DNA of 64,000 nucleotides from Montifringilla adamsi (GCA_017590115.1 JAGGNK010010225.1:6262001-6326000); one strand, 5' to 3'. Shown: positions 52,178-64,000, numbered from the stretch's first letter. Translations and numbers: made by a program. The notes: generated by a model from the letters alone, not told the origin.

Positions 52178-52272
52178 ACTCCTTCTCCTTCTCCTTCTCT
52201 TCTCCTTCTCCTCTTTCTTCTTCTCCTTCTCCTTCTCCTCCTTCTTCTTCTCCTTCTCCTTCTCCCTCTCCT
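52178..52272 (+). repeat. CTTCTC polypyrimidine microsatellite
   Basis: About 95 bases of pure C and T made of CTTCTC/CTTCTT units, with a higher-order repeat of about 36 bases (CTTCTTCTCCTTCTCCTTCT recurs). Long polypurine-polypyrimidine mirror tracts can form triplex (H-DNA) structures. A frame crossing it codes leucine, serine and phenylalanine runs and is not a gene. Confidence 0.9.
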
Positions 52273-53439
52273 GTCTTGTTCTAAACTTTTCAGGTTTTGA
52301 AATCCAATCTGATTTGCATGCACATCTAGATTACGAGTAAAACATGTTGTGGGGCATAGGTCTAGTCAGAGCTCACTTCTGCATCTTATATGGGAGCAAA
52401 CCTCCATTATTAACTCAATTCTGCCTTCAAAAGATTATTCAGAAGGTTATTTTACAGGAAGATACTAAAAAAGTTCTTTACAACAGTAGATTGTCTCTTC
52501 AAAGGGTAGCTGCTTACAGTTACAGACCGTTACCCTCATAATTTTCTACTCTGTTCTGCTGACCAAAACAATTCTAGTGCTGAAGATATGAAGATTCACA
52601 AGTGAGATGCTAAAGGTTTTATGTATGCAACTGTAGGAATATATGCATGTAAATGTGTGCATATGTCTTAATGTAATTAAAGGGAAATAGTCAAAATTGT
52701 GCCTAAAGTACAGTATTCAAGTAGTACATATACAGACAGATATATTTGTTTACACACTTTTTCCACCTATGGTTGAATACCAAATGATACACCTTAACCT
52801 TGAAGATTCAGTGCTAGTATAAAATGTGTCTCAGACTAATATTTACTTCATGTAAACACAATAATAACACAAGGAAAGTAAAGAAAAAATACGTCAGCAT
52901 TGCAAGGCAAAGGAATGTGGCTATTTTTACTCCCAATAGGCCAAAGATGAACTTTCCTGAAATGCAAGAGAAGCAAAAACCTGACGGAGGAAATACTGAG
53001 ATTCAGCAAAATGCATGTATTAAAAAATATTCTCTCTTGGTGCAATAATGAGTTTACTAACATATATAAAATCAGGTGGGTCATCTGGAGGCATTTATTT
53101 TTCAAACAGTGTAAACCAAGTCCACATATAAAAAAAAGGAACTTTTCTGCAGATGCTGTCTGCATCCATTTGCATTTCTTTTAAAGGGCACACAAACCCC
53201 TGAAGGTGCTTCTTTTATGCTATGAGTTGCAAGCCACTTAGAGGAAATGAAGTGCCTGAGTCCCACTCAATAGCAAGTAGAAGACTAATTCTTTAGCACC
53301 TCTATAATAACCAGTCTTAAAATCTTAATGTTTGAAGAAAATATTATCCTCTGAAGGCTCATATTGCAATCTCTTCAAAGTCATTATTGATTGTGTTTAT
53401 TCCTACCCTGAAAGTACTCTGAAGTGGAAATTTGACAGG
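52273..53439. other. Unique AT-rich DNA
   Basis: No gene recognised. The 105-codon minus frame at 52848-53165 and overlapping plus frame at 52824-53048 have no resemblance to known proteins. Confidence 0.5.
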
Positions 53440-53600
53440 CTCGTTGAAACACAAGTTTTGCAGCTGCTTTCAGAGGAATTCACATTTTATAATTATTTGC
53501 ACTAAAATGGTGGAAACACTGCACAAAACATATGTGCCATCATTTAATATCTAATGTTTTAGGAGTTTGGTTAAATTCTACACCAGGAATATCTGCTCAA
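53440..53600. promoter_or_regulatory. Candidate conserved non-coding element
   Basis: Short non-repetitive stretch with GCAGCTGC (E-box like), TATAATTATTTGCAC and GTGCCATCATTTAATATC words. It resembles conserved vertebrate non-coding DNA in texture. Weak call. Confidence 0.2.
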
Positions 53601-53857
53601 CATTACCCTAAAGTGAGTCCTCGTTAAATGGTGAGGAACTTGGCCCTTCCTCCTTACATTCCATAATCTACAGCACTAAGGTTGTCTCAGAGAACACTTC
53701 ATTAAAATAAATCTCATCTTTTGCCACTATCTTGTCATTTACCTCATGGTGGGAGAAAAGCGCTGCCAAATAGCTTACTGAGCTTTGATAGGTTTTCCCA
53801 CTGATATGGCTTAATTTAACATATCCCTTGGTTCTTTTTCTTAACACCATCTTTAGA

Positions 53858-54112
53858 TTATCTTTCCTGAGTACTTTTGGGTTTTTTTCCAGTACCATTT
53901 TGATGCATAGTGTGAAGCCATCCATCACAAGTTGGAAGCAATGTATCCACTAATGTAAAGCCTACTGCTTCCAGCTCACTGAGCACATCATACATCTTCT
54001 TGAGTGTGCCCACAGCACTTCCACCGTTGGCTGTTTCCACTGGATCTGACTCTTCCCTGGCTGGAACAGCTCTCTGAGGTACCCCCAAGACCAGCTTGGG
54101 GAGCAGTCCCAC
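53858..54112 (-). other. GC-rich open stretch, possible gene relic
   Basis: An open frame of about 85 codons beginning at a GTG (stop TAG a few codons upstream) in a patch clearly richer in G and C (53995-54140) than its surroundings. The first 60 residues are varied and hydrophilic, with a helix-like segment TLKKMYDVLSELEAVGF, unlike the low-complexity products of chance frames here. A second frame (53668-53928) overlaps its end and stays open for 86 codons, as if one reading frame had shifted near 53900. I recognise no family. It could be a decayed retrocopy, a fragment of an unknown repeat, or chance. No start context or splice sites support a live gene. Confidence 0.2.
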
Positions 54113-57100
54113 TGCATGGCAGGGCTTCCTGCCCTATTTACCTGCTGCAGGTAAATTTTATTTCTATATTTCCATTTCTAGATCATTTCCATTTTTTTCT
54201 CACCTGCTCACATTATTTATCATCTTTATCTTTTATTAGAAGTTATACTTTGTACCCATCTCCCTTCTACTCTATTACCCAGAAAAGAGCATAAAGAAGT
54301 CTGAATATTGTATAAAGCAAAAAAATATTCCCACACACCACAACTACATACTTTGTAAATATTTTCACTTTATCAAATAACAATAATGTTCCTGTCTTTT
54401 ATGTTCCCACAGAATCCTCTTCAGCACTGGTCTCAAAAAGTGGCCTTCCATTAATTGTGAACTCATTTAATGGCAGGTAAAACTGATGGCATAAAGACAT
54501 TAATTTATCTGACTACACTCACAGGAGTCATTTAGTCTGACTGCTCCCCACCAATCACAAAATCAATAATCACCTTCTTTTAACAAGTTCATCTGTATGT
54601 GAAAGCTCTTTAATAATTTCCTCTATTTCATGTATCATTTCTCCATGACTACTCAGTTTGTCCAAAAGGAATCTTTCTAAGATGAGATCAGATTTTATCT
54701 ATTCTACAATAGCTACACTAACATAAGTTTTTTTGCATCATTCCAGTGGGCCATAATAGTTTTTCCTTTTTTCTGCCAAGAATTTCAGAACCTGTTGAAA
54801 TGTACTGAAAAGTCCACATCATATGTCAAAGGATGACTCAGTGGGGTTATTTGGAAAGACATTTTGGAGAAGAGCAGCTCCTCGGAGTTCCATTTTAATA
54901 GTATAGGAGTGTCCATGTCAGACACAGTGTCCTCACCTCTTACTCTTTGTCACAGGGAATGTTAACTGAAACATGGATAACAGTGATGGCCTGACTGGCC
55001 TCAAAAGTAAACTTCTGAATTCACAGTGTTTGAGAGTATCCAAAATTAGGCAAGAGGAGTTCACCCATCCTAACTAAATGGCAGCAGGATCAGTATTACT
55101 TTTGAATGAGAAAGACAGCCACCTTTCAACTTAAACTGAATTTGAAAATTACTTTCACAACCACAACTTTTCATGTCATCTCCTTATTATCCAACACTCT
55201 TGAGTGGCTTTTTCTCTATTTTTGCAGTTACTGCTCAGTAACTGTAATCTTTGAAATTAAGTAGAACCTTTCAGTATCGCTGTATTAAGGAAAATTATAA
55301 TAGCCTATTGACTGCAGTTTAGTCAATGATCCATTAGTTATTCTGTCTTAAAGTCTTCTGGAGTTTGTAAAATAATATATTTAATTATCTTAAAAGTCAA
55401 TATAAGCACAAATGAGGGACTGCAATGAACCAAAGCAGTTAAGATAATTAATGCAGTTGTGAAAACAGGAGATCAAGCTGTTCATCCCACCCTTTCCTAG
55501 CCACCTTTCCCAGGGTAGTAGTCTGTACAAAGAATCAGATATAATCCCACAGTAAAGTATTTGTTCCTCCAGAGATCCTTAGCTTTAAATGTGGCATGAG
55601 TGCACATTCCACACAGAGGTGAAACAGGGTAATAGCTGTCTAAAGTGCCAGTGCTCATTTAAAAGGTGAGACATGATACCTCATATACTTGGTAGGTGAA
55701 GTAGTTTTGTTGCATACTTCACTTTAAATGTCAGGCACCCTGATCAGATGATAGAAGAAAGAGACTATGCATGAAAGTTTGTGTTTTAATTAGATCATCC
55801 ACTCCTATAACATGGTTCAGCTACTTCTCATGACATATTCTAATCCTGATTTTGTAGTTCAATATAATTATTTTTCTGAGTGGAAGAACTCAAGAGAGTT
55901 AAAAGTCAAACTAATGAAAAAAGTAATGGATAAAATTACTTAAAGAATCAAGACACAAATCTTCATTTTCCCCTCAGAATTTGCTTTAAGAAGACTTCCA
56001 GCATCAACATCCCACATGAACTACTGAGAGGTCAGTTTGGATAAAACTGTTTGAACTACTAGGCTTACATGGGAGGTGAATGCCTAGTTGATTTAGTAGT
56101 CTCTGGTAGGTGCAGACTGGCAAAGAAAAACATGTACAACTGACCTTCCATCTCACTTCAGGAAGAACATCACTCACCAGCAGCCACACATTTCTGTACC
56201 TCCTGCAGTCATCTGATTCAGACTAAAACATGCACTTGGCTTTCAGACAAAAATGGGGAAGACAGAGTGCTCAAACACAGCATGGTCCTAAGCATTCCCC
56301 AGTGAGACAGACACTGAAGCTTCCTTTCATTTTCTTGCCTTTTTAAAAAGCAACATGCAAACATGTCCTGTCTCATCCCAGAATCTCAGGACTGCATTGG
56401 TTCATCCTAAAATGGCTATAACTAATACTTATCTCACTTAAATTGTGAGATTTCTTTTGTACTTGAAATTATGTCTTTTAGCCATAAAAGCATTTTAAAA
56501 AGTGACTCAATAAAATTCCTGTCTCTCTTTTGCACACAGAACCAAATTATTTCTTTCTCCCTCATCCATCCTGGCCAAAGCAAAGGCAATGAATCTGTGC
56601 ATTTTTACTCACATCGGCTATTCCAGCAACAGTTCAGCATATTTATCTCTGGGTTAACTATATCTTCAGAACAACTTGAATCAATTTCTGAAATTTCATT
56701 TTCCACCAGGGAAAAATGTCTGTGTCTTTCAAGGTAGTTATGTAAATACAAAGTTATAAAATTGTTCTAAGGATGTTTAATTGTTGCTTTTGAACTGGCC
56801 ATGAATAATATTTTGATTTCAAGTATTTATCTTCTATAGCAGCGCTATGTTTGGAACAATAACTATCCACCAAGACAACAAGCCAGCATGTATAAACACT
56901 TATTCTGACCATGCATGAAACCTTTTTCATCTACTGGTTACAGACTTGAGAGATTTTTTTCACCTGTGTGCCTAAGACAGCCATGTCCTACCCAGCCATG
57001 AGTATGTATCTGCTAAAGAGCAGCAGCCCATGGCCCCAAGTTGCAGGAATGTTTATAGCAGCCTTTTTAACATTCTGTAGTGCATTTTAAGAGAATGTAA

Positions 57101-59559
57101 GTGCTTTTAAATTATGTTCTGTTTTACCACGCCCTTATGTTTCCCATGTTTCTAATGGCAAACTTCTTTGTCAGACCATATGCCCTTTCCCAGAATACAC
57201 TTTTGACTACTTTAAAGGCAACAAACCAGCACTGATATTTTGAGCCAGGTAACTGCCACATACTTTCAGCCTGTTTCCATTCTGCTTAACAAGTTCATTC
57301 TGTTCAATATCACCAAATGAAGGTTAAGTTCCAACAAAGTTTAAAAAAATTGGAGTCAGATATTCTGGCTAGCATATCTCTATTTTCATTTGGTTTTTAA
57401 CTTTATTTTCTTCTCCCATTTGATATAGTAATCATGAATTTAGTAGTTCTGTGGCTACTCTGGAAATCAGTATCTACTAGAGCATTTCTTCCTCCAGCAA
57501 AGGAATGGCATCCCCAGGTAAAAGAAAAAGTCTGGCACCTCAGGAATGTCAGCAGTGTTTAGCTGTCCCCAGAGACTATGAAGAAAGGTAAGAGTTGTGG
57601 GGCAGTCCTCTGTACCATGGAAACATGGCAGGAAAGCATTAACTCATGTGACACAATCTAAGTCATAGACATCAGCTAACACTCATAAATGGAACCAAGA
57701 TTTTGTTCTCTACTATTGAAAAAACATGTCCTACAAGGTCTGAATAGGACTTCTGCCAGTAGGTAATAGCAGTAGTGTGAAAGCATGTGATGAAGTGGAC
57801 AGCAACTGAAAGCATAGCAACTAGAAACCTCCTCTCATATTTATAGGCATTATTTTCAATACATCTGAATTCCTTTTGATCTTGTATAATGGGATTCCCT
57901 CATATAATGGAATTCCTGTAAATGGAACAAAAAATTATCTTCTTTTTGCAGTTTCACGTCCTTTCATTTTCATTCTCTTGCTTCATTATAATCCAAACAT
58001 TTATAGTCTATTTTAATACAATCTTATTGCCCTATGTCTCAATCACTTATATCTCCTATATTTAGATCAATTCTCTTTCCATAACACTTTATAAGAGAAA
58101 TAACCAGACATGACCAGAGTGTTCAAAATAAACTTGTTTCTGAAACACGCATAATGACATTAGAGCACCCTACCCTGTTCATGCTACCAACAGTATGTTG
58201 TTTTTCCTATTTTCAGTACTGTACTCCTGAAAGAGACTTTTACTGAATCTTTAGGCAAAGATTACTAGAACATCAAGCCTTTCTCTTAGCTCATAATAGA
58301 AAATCTGCAATTCTGATTACCTAAAGCTCTTTACTCACTTAAAACAAAGACTTCCTTTCTTGTTTGGCAGTCCTTTTCTGAAAATATTCACAAGCCTTAA
58401 CTCATTAAAATTTAGTCCTTCATTTTCTCAGAGTTGCATGAAGATCTTGAAGTTCTATCTTCTCTTTGTAACAAAGGTTTCAATTTTTTCATCTACATTT
58501 TCCAACAACACAAATTTAGCTCTCTTAACTCTGTACTTATTAAATCTTAGAGTGTCCCCAGCACTTTCTCAGAGGTACATTTAAAGAACGTGTAAGATCC
58601 AGTACTTTCATATTCAAAAAGATAAGGGATCACTGCATATTGCCTTATTGATACTTTTCCTGATTATTTAAATAGTGAGACTGCATCTTTACCTATAAGC
58701 TCCTCTGCCAGAATAGTTTTTCAGGCACTTGATGAACAGATCAGTCCCCTTTGCTTTTTTATTAAGAAATCAGTTGAGAGACAATTCCTTGGACACTTCA
58801 TAATACAGGTAAACTAAGGCAAACAGAGCTCCACTGTGTTCAGTGCCTGTAAGCTAGATCCATCAATAATTTTGTCCCTGCTTCTCCTCATCAGTAGAAA
58901 ATGATTTTGGCTTCTTAAACCTGATTCAATTTGTCTCATTTTAGCCACCTGAAAAATTTCAGTCTGGAAACTATCACAGAGGAGAAAATGGGTTAGTACC
59001 AGAGGGACAGTCCAGATACTAAGGAGGCTGAATTGCCTTTGGACATGTCTATCAATCTTCTTCAATTACAGAGGTGCTTAAAGTAACTCAGCTCTTAGCT
59101 CAGGCATTGCAATTAAATGTCTGAAGTTAATTCTATTTAATGTGTTTCCAAACCTGATTTAAATCCATGAAAAGGCCAAAGGATCTTTTTCTATTGCTTT
59201 AACTGACTGTCAATCATCTCTCCATCAATACTTTTCACTTTGCCTGGGGCAGGGGAAGGGACACAGAGCCTTCTCTCTACCCCATTCTTAAATGATTGTG
59301 TCAAATTGATAAATTCTTTTGATATTTCCTTTCACTTCTATTGCAAGAACTGAAGGGTTTGCTACAATACTTCAACTGTCTTTGAAGGTCTATGCTAAAC
59401 TCAGTCCAAGTTCTGTGTACTGGCGACTGAGTAACCATATCAGCACATTTAGCCAATGTCATCTTTCCAGTGCATGGTGCACGCTATTCCCATTAAGCAC
59501 TCTGCTTTGTCTTGGCAACTCCTCTATCAATGCAACATGGAATGTTAGAAATTTTCAAA
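54113..59559. other. Unique AT-rich non-coding DNA
   Basis: No gene or recognised mobile element. Short features include an imperfect GCAGGTAAATTT/AAATTTACCTGC-type hairpin text at 54145-54158 (CCTGCTGCAGG palindrome nearby) and pyrimidine-rich text at about 58370-58500. Frames are under 90 codons. Confidence 0.5.
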
Positions 59560-59574
59560 GGGGGGGGGGGGGGG
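59560..59574 (+). repeat. G15 homopolymer
   Basis: Fifteen consecutive G bases after TTTTCAAA and before CAGGTT. Long G-runs are rare, can form quadruplexes and are error-prone in sequencing, so the length is provisional. Confidence 0.85.
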
Positions 59575-61639
59575 CAGGTTATTTTTCTAAAAAAATATTT
59601 TTCCAGAAATAACTAATGCAGAATATGAAAATGCAATAATTTCATTTGCAGTAGAGATGTTATTTCTTCTACGATCCAAAATAAATCACCAAAAGCTTTC
59701 AAAGGTGACATTTAATCCATGACTTCAAATAATTTCTAAGATGGATGATCCATTAGAAAGACACTTTCAATTCCTCATGCCCTTGTAAGCTTTTAATGTA
59801 TAGCTAGCAGAAAATGCATTTACACAGCACGCTTTTCATAGTAAGGCTATAATTTATTGATAAAGCTTAAAAAAAATTCTATAGCTGTTTATGTTCTTTT
59901 TTATTTGTTTATCTATAAATAATAAAGGGAGATTGAGCCAAGCCTTATGACTTACATAAACCTTCAGGATAACATTTTTTCTAAAAAAACAAGTAACTCA
60001 AATAACTGTAACTCTGCAAAATAATGAGGATACTTTAAATGGTATTAGATATTATCATAGATATAACATTTGATGTATGCACGACCAAATGAAAGTGAAA
60101 AAACAGATTAACCCAGCTCTCCCTCCTCCTACCCAGACAGAAGACTTCCTGTGTGTGCTCTTGGTGTTCTCTAGAAGTGTTACCTTGAGTCTATGGCATG
60201 GAAAACCTGCCTTTCAAACAGCTTGAGAGGTCAATCTAGGAATGAATATCTGATAACCTGAGGCGTTGTAATACTGACTAAGTCAAAACCTTATTTCCCT
60301 ACAATTTTTTTCCATAATACCAGCATCTTGCTAGGCATAACAACAGCTCAATCAGACACAGGAAGTATCTGTTTTACTTTCAGGAGAGTTGTACTAAGTT
60401 TCTCTAGTCATAAAATGTACTGTTGTCTCATTCTTCCCACTGCAGAAGTACAGTCACTTAGGCATTTCTATTCACTAATGTGAAATCTTGCATGCAGTAC
60501 TATGAATTTAATTAAAGAAATAAGAGCTTGCTACATTAAAAGTATAATGGAAACAAATACAAAATATAGGACATAAAGAGTTTCTCTTAAATTGGCTCAT
60601 CAAAGTCTTATGTTCAGCTACATCCTCTCTTCCCTAATGTCAACTGATCATCAGACAGCAGAAATGTTTTTCTTTTGAAAGACTCCCATAAAGAAGATGT
60701 TCCTTTATATCAAACACATCTAAAGTATAGGATTCTATCTCCAGATATCTGAGATTTTTGGGCTGAGAACAGCTAAATTTATATAGACCTTTACTGGAGA
60801 AAAGTTAGATAGAGTCTTTTTTAGGACTTAGTGTAAAGCCCTTCAGCTGCACGATCAGAGCCAGAATCTTATTTTTTGGGGAAAAAAAATCTTCCCTGAA
60901 GTATCAGGGAATTACAAATTTTGTCCTGTGTTATTTTATTTTTAGCCAAAGGAAGGAAAAAATATTAAAAATTTTAATTAATAGTTTTAAATTATATTTC
61001 TGTCTCAAATCAAAGGATGCAGTCTGGATTCAGATGAATAATCTCTCCTCCCTGATGAGGCTTCAGGATGACAAACATTACATATGCACTTCACCTCATT
61101 CTCATTAAAGCATGTGCTCTACTGATCCTCTTTAGCAATCCAGACAAAGCAAGATGCTGCTACTGGAATTCAGTTTTAAACCTGGATTTTTTTTTTCCCT
61201 TGAGCTATACCTGTCTCTTAAAACAGGTTTGATTAAAAAGAGAAAAATGGTGTTATCAAAACAGAGAAGCCAAAATTTGTGTTGTTAGATTATGGATACT
61301 AAACTAAAGTACCAAATATGCTATATGGACCTTGAATTAAAGACATGAAATTCAGAAAGAGCATCAAACTCTTCTATGGCACCATCCACTGTCAACAGAA
61401 TTCAGGGTGAAATATCACACTTGCAGTCATGAATATTCATATTTTTAGTTATATGCATGAAATCTCCAGTAGTTTGTTTGCTTTTTAATGGTTCCAAATT
61501 TGTGAAGCATAATAGGAAAACTCCTAGCACATAGATGTGTTACTGGGATAAACAAATGTATTTGCTTCAGACTGTAATAAAAAGTACTATTCAAATATAA
61601 TAATTGAACATTGTTTATGGTAATTATTTGCTAATGCCT
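59575..61639. other. Unique AT-rich non-coding DNA
   Basis: No gene recognised. Contains the third POU-type palindrome at 61429-61440 and many short A/T runs. Confidence 0.5.
61429..61440. promoter_or_regulatory. POU-type palindrome ATGAATATTCAT (copy 3 of 3)
   Basis: Same perfect 12-bp palindrome as at 6568-6579 and 32508-32519, here preceded by C and followed by ATTTTTAG. Confidence 0.3.
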
Positions 61640-61890
61640 CTTCTCAGCTGAATTAGTTTAGAATACCATTTTGATCTTAGTTTAGCCTTATTGCCATTCC
61701 AAGACAGCACTGTAACTTACATCAGAGAATAATTGCTCTTCCTGAGATAATGGGAATTTTTACACAGGCCCTGGAACATTGGGATTTAGCTTTGGCATTA
61801 TGGATTTAATCAAAAAGTAAAAACGGTTGTCTCCAGAGGAGATTCATTTGGCATGCTGGATGTGTAAATTATACAAATTACATAATTGTC
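61640..61890. promoter_or_regulatory. Candidate conserved non-coding element
   Basis: Non-repetitive sequence with CATTTTGATCTTAG, TTATTGCCATTCCAAG (NF1-like), GAGATAATGGG, GGATTTAATC and CAAATTACATAATTG words, ending abruptly at the T25 run. The texture is enhancer-like. No conservation test was possible. Confidence 0.25.
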
Positions 61891-61897
61891 TTGGTAA

Positions 61898-61958
61898 TTT
61901 TTTTTTTTTTTTTTTTTTTTTTAATAAACATAAAAAAATTTTTTTTTTTTTTTTTTTT
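61898..61958. repeat. Paired poly-T runs (T25 and T20)
   Basis: T25 (61898-61922) and T20 (61939-61958) separated by 16 A-rich bases including AACATAAAAAAA. The pair lies just before an undetermined base and a dinucleotide repeat. Confidence 0.85.
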
Positions 61959-61999
61959 GCTTTCAATAAGCATAGAAAAATCCTTCATTAACCAAAAAA

Positions 62000-62068
62000 N
62001 ATATACACACATATATATACATATATATATATATATGTATGTCTGTCTGTATATATACATATATATGA
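62000..62068 (+). repeat. N base and AT/AC microsatellite
   Basis: The only undetermined base of the window (62000) is followed by alternating ATACACAC, ATATAT and TGTCTG words to 62068. A single N at a dinucleotide repeat points to unresolved length or heterozygosity. Frames crossing it translate to tyrosine/isoleucine runs and are not genes. Confidence 0.9.
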
Positions 62069-64000
62069 ATAATTCGTATTTGAGGCATCTGCAGTAGTCA
62101 CACCAGTCTACTGGAAAACTACAAGTCAGGAAGAAGGTCTCTTTTCTCTCTTTTTTCCAGTTAAAAGCTTCCACCATTCCCTTAGAATGAGTTTGCCTGC
62201 TTTTATGTGATATCACAAGCTTTTAAAACAATTTATTCTTTACCAGTTCCAGATGCAGGCTCTCACAGGTGCCAAATTGGTTGCTTTTCCTTTCTTCCCA
62301 TCTGCTCCCCCCTCCCAGTTCCTCCTGATAATTTTCTCTCCATTTGCTTTTTCCTTTTTTTTCCCTTTTACTTTTTCCCTGAAATGATCAATGATTCTTC
62401 TGAGGATTAAGGTCTTTGTCATGTATTTGATTAGTGTAAGTGTAAGTAAATTATTTTAAATAAGCAGTTAAATGTTTTTTTTTTTCAAACACAATCAAAT
62501 TGAATAGAAATTCAGATTTGGGTTCACTTGGAGAAACACATTTCCAAAAAGGAATAAAACCTAAAATCTTTGCAAAGAAGAATCCTTTAAAAATGTGTAT
62601 TTTTAGGTCAGAGCCTGAGACTGTCAAATTATACCTTAATCATCCTTCAAAGGAAAATAAATCCAACCACTTTTGCATGAACAATGCATTGTCATGATGG
62701 GTTTTGGTCAACACATGTGGAAACTTTCATGTTAGCCTTTTCCACTGGACAGAATTAATCTGTTCCCATAAAGGTTTTCACAGCATAAATGATATTTGAC
62801 AGAAAATCTTAAATAGAAGGGATGGGGCTGTAGGTGAGTAGAAATTCTGTCTTAGACTTGCCAAATAAATCTACAGTTTGATCCAACTGTGTCTGGAGTT
62901 GATATATCAGCCAGGCTGACACATCATGTAACTAGACTGCAAACATTCCAATCTGTGTTGCCAAGCTTCCCACAGACAAGAAAGAAAACTTCCCACAGTA
63001 AGATTTATAAATCAGAAAGTAAGGCAAATAGTTTAAATCAAGAGAAATCAGGTAAGATTCATGACCTGGATTTGCACTACAATATTGTTGGAATCAACAT
63101 TTTTAAATCATATGCATATCTGCTCTTCAAAATAACTGTTAGCATATACTTCTTTTATACTTTTACAAGGCCATGCAAAGTTCTTACCTGTTCTTTCAGT
63201 ATGTCTCCTACAGAAAATTTGTATGATGTTACCCTCCCCTATGTGTTCTTTTAAAACCTACAGGATAAATACCACATGAGGTCTGAGAACAGAAAATACA
63301 TAATCACTGGAAAACAGAAGTGGTTAAAATGGGCAACTTTAGAATCCTTTTTTTGTTCTGTTTCATCTTTTGCTGTTTTACTTTTAAATATTTGAGCTGC
63401 CTTTTTTTTAAATTTTTTTTTTAATGTAAAACCGGTGTTTATTAAGAGCCAAAGTAACATTCTGGAAAGCACTTTCTTTAATGTACTTACTAAATCAGAG
63501 TTTCTATACAGCCTTTAATTTATAAGTGATTCTGAAATGGGCACATTCATAAAGATCCTCGGGCCTGTTGCCAACATGCTTTGAGAGGGGACAGTGGCTG
63601 TTAGCAGGTAGAACCTGTTTCTGGCCTGAAACTGCGTAATATCAATGGGACAATTTAAAAAATCAGCAAAACCTGAACTGGTCTTACCCAATCTAGATTT
63701 GAACAAAGCCATGCAGGCTGTAGACAAACTAAAACTGATATTTAAAAAAAACCCATATATATAACCACTATAAAATGTAAAATCATAAAGTGATTAAAAA
63801 CATTTTTCTTTCCCATAATAAATCAGGGATAAAGAGATGCTTCAGCCAGAACACAATGAGGAGGAGAGGGAATTCAGGGTCAGGGTGTTATCAGAAGTCA
63901 CTTCCACTGAAATGAATAATTGTGCTTTTGTAGTACAGCAGCCAGTTGCTGGCAAACAGAAATGCAAACCTACAATTTCTCAAACAATAACACATAGGCT
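62069..64000. other. Unique AT-rich non-coding DNA
   Basis: No gene recognised up to the window edge. A pyrimidine-rich stretch lies at 62280-62380. The segment 63500-63730 is mixed-composition with several CpGs and an open minus frame of 70 codons (63515-63727); it could be a conserved element or an exon fragment but shows no family resemblance. Confidence 0.45.

Noticed and set aside
52083..52340. Frame with Leu/Ser/Phe repeats resembling a membrane segment
   Set aside because: Product of the CTTCTC polypyrimidine tract.
61878..62216. 112-codon minus frame with Lys and Tyr/Ile runs
   Set aside because: It is created entirely by poly-T, the N base and the AT/AC microsatellite.
1..64000. 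CRISPR arrays, operons, bacterial promoters, attachment sites
   Set aside because: Nothing of the kind is seen, and the repeats and composition are those of a vertebrate nuclear genome.

Overview
The window reads as non-coding nuclear DNA from a bird, most likely a songbird (passerine) or close relative. The evidence is two 5'-truncated CR1 LINE copies (3911-4162 on +, 37949-38250 on -) and two LTRs of retroviral type. The LTR at 18200-18775 belongs to a family widespread across birds. The LTR at 3095-3480 resembles a family I associate with passerines. Base composition is AT-rich with few CpGs, as expected for macrochromosomal intergenic or long-intron sequence. No bacterial, phage or organellar signature was seen.

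I find no protein-coding gene, exon, tRNA, rRNA or CRISPR array that I can support. Open frames are short (longest 156 codons), unrelated to any family I recognise, and about what chance gives in 64 kb of AT-rich DNA. One short GC-rich open stretch (53858-54112, -) has codon-like composition and is flagged as a possible gene relic, not called as a gene. The window is therefore part of a gene desert or a very large intron, and the flanking gene cannot be named from the sequence.

Layout: 1-3094 unique AT-rich DNA; 3095-3480 solo-LTR-like element; 3911-4162 CR1; 4163-18199 unique DNA with a GGGA microsatellite, a small degraded CR1-like tail and a 15-bp degenerate tandem repeat; 18200-18775 ERVL-type LTR; 19826-19979 a 79-bp tandem duplication; about 20.6-25.6 kb unique DNA with three stretches that look like conserved regulatory DNA, a perfect 13-bp hairpin and a G-quadruplex motif; 31568-31629 a 62-A run; 37949-38250 CR1; 43.6-45.7 kb two further regulatory-looking stretches; 47077-47197 paired poly-T runs; 51671-51728 a 30-bp duplication; 52178-52272 a polypyrimidine CTTCTC microsatellite; 59560-59574 a G15 run; 61898-62068 paired poly-T, one undetermined base and an AT/AC microsatellite.

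If the window does anything for the cell it is probably as cis-regulatory DNA. Candidate stretches carry a full palindromic CRE, homeodomain and POU palindromes and SOX-like sites. These are composition- and motif-based guesses, since no alignment could be run. I did not find a new biological system here.
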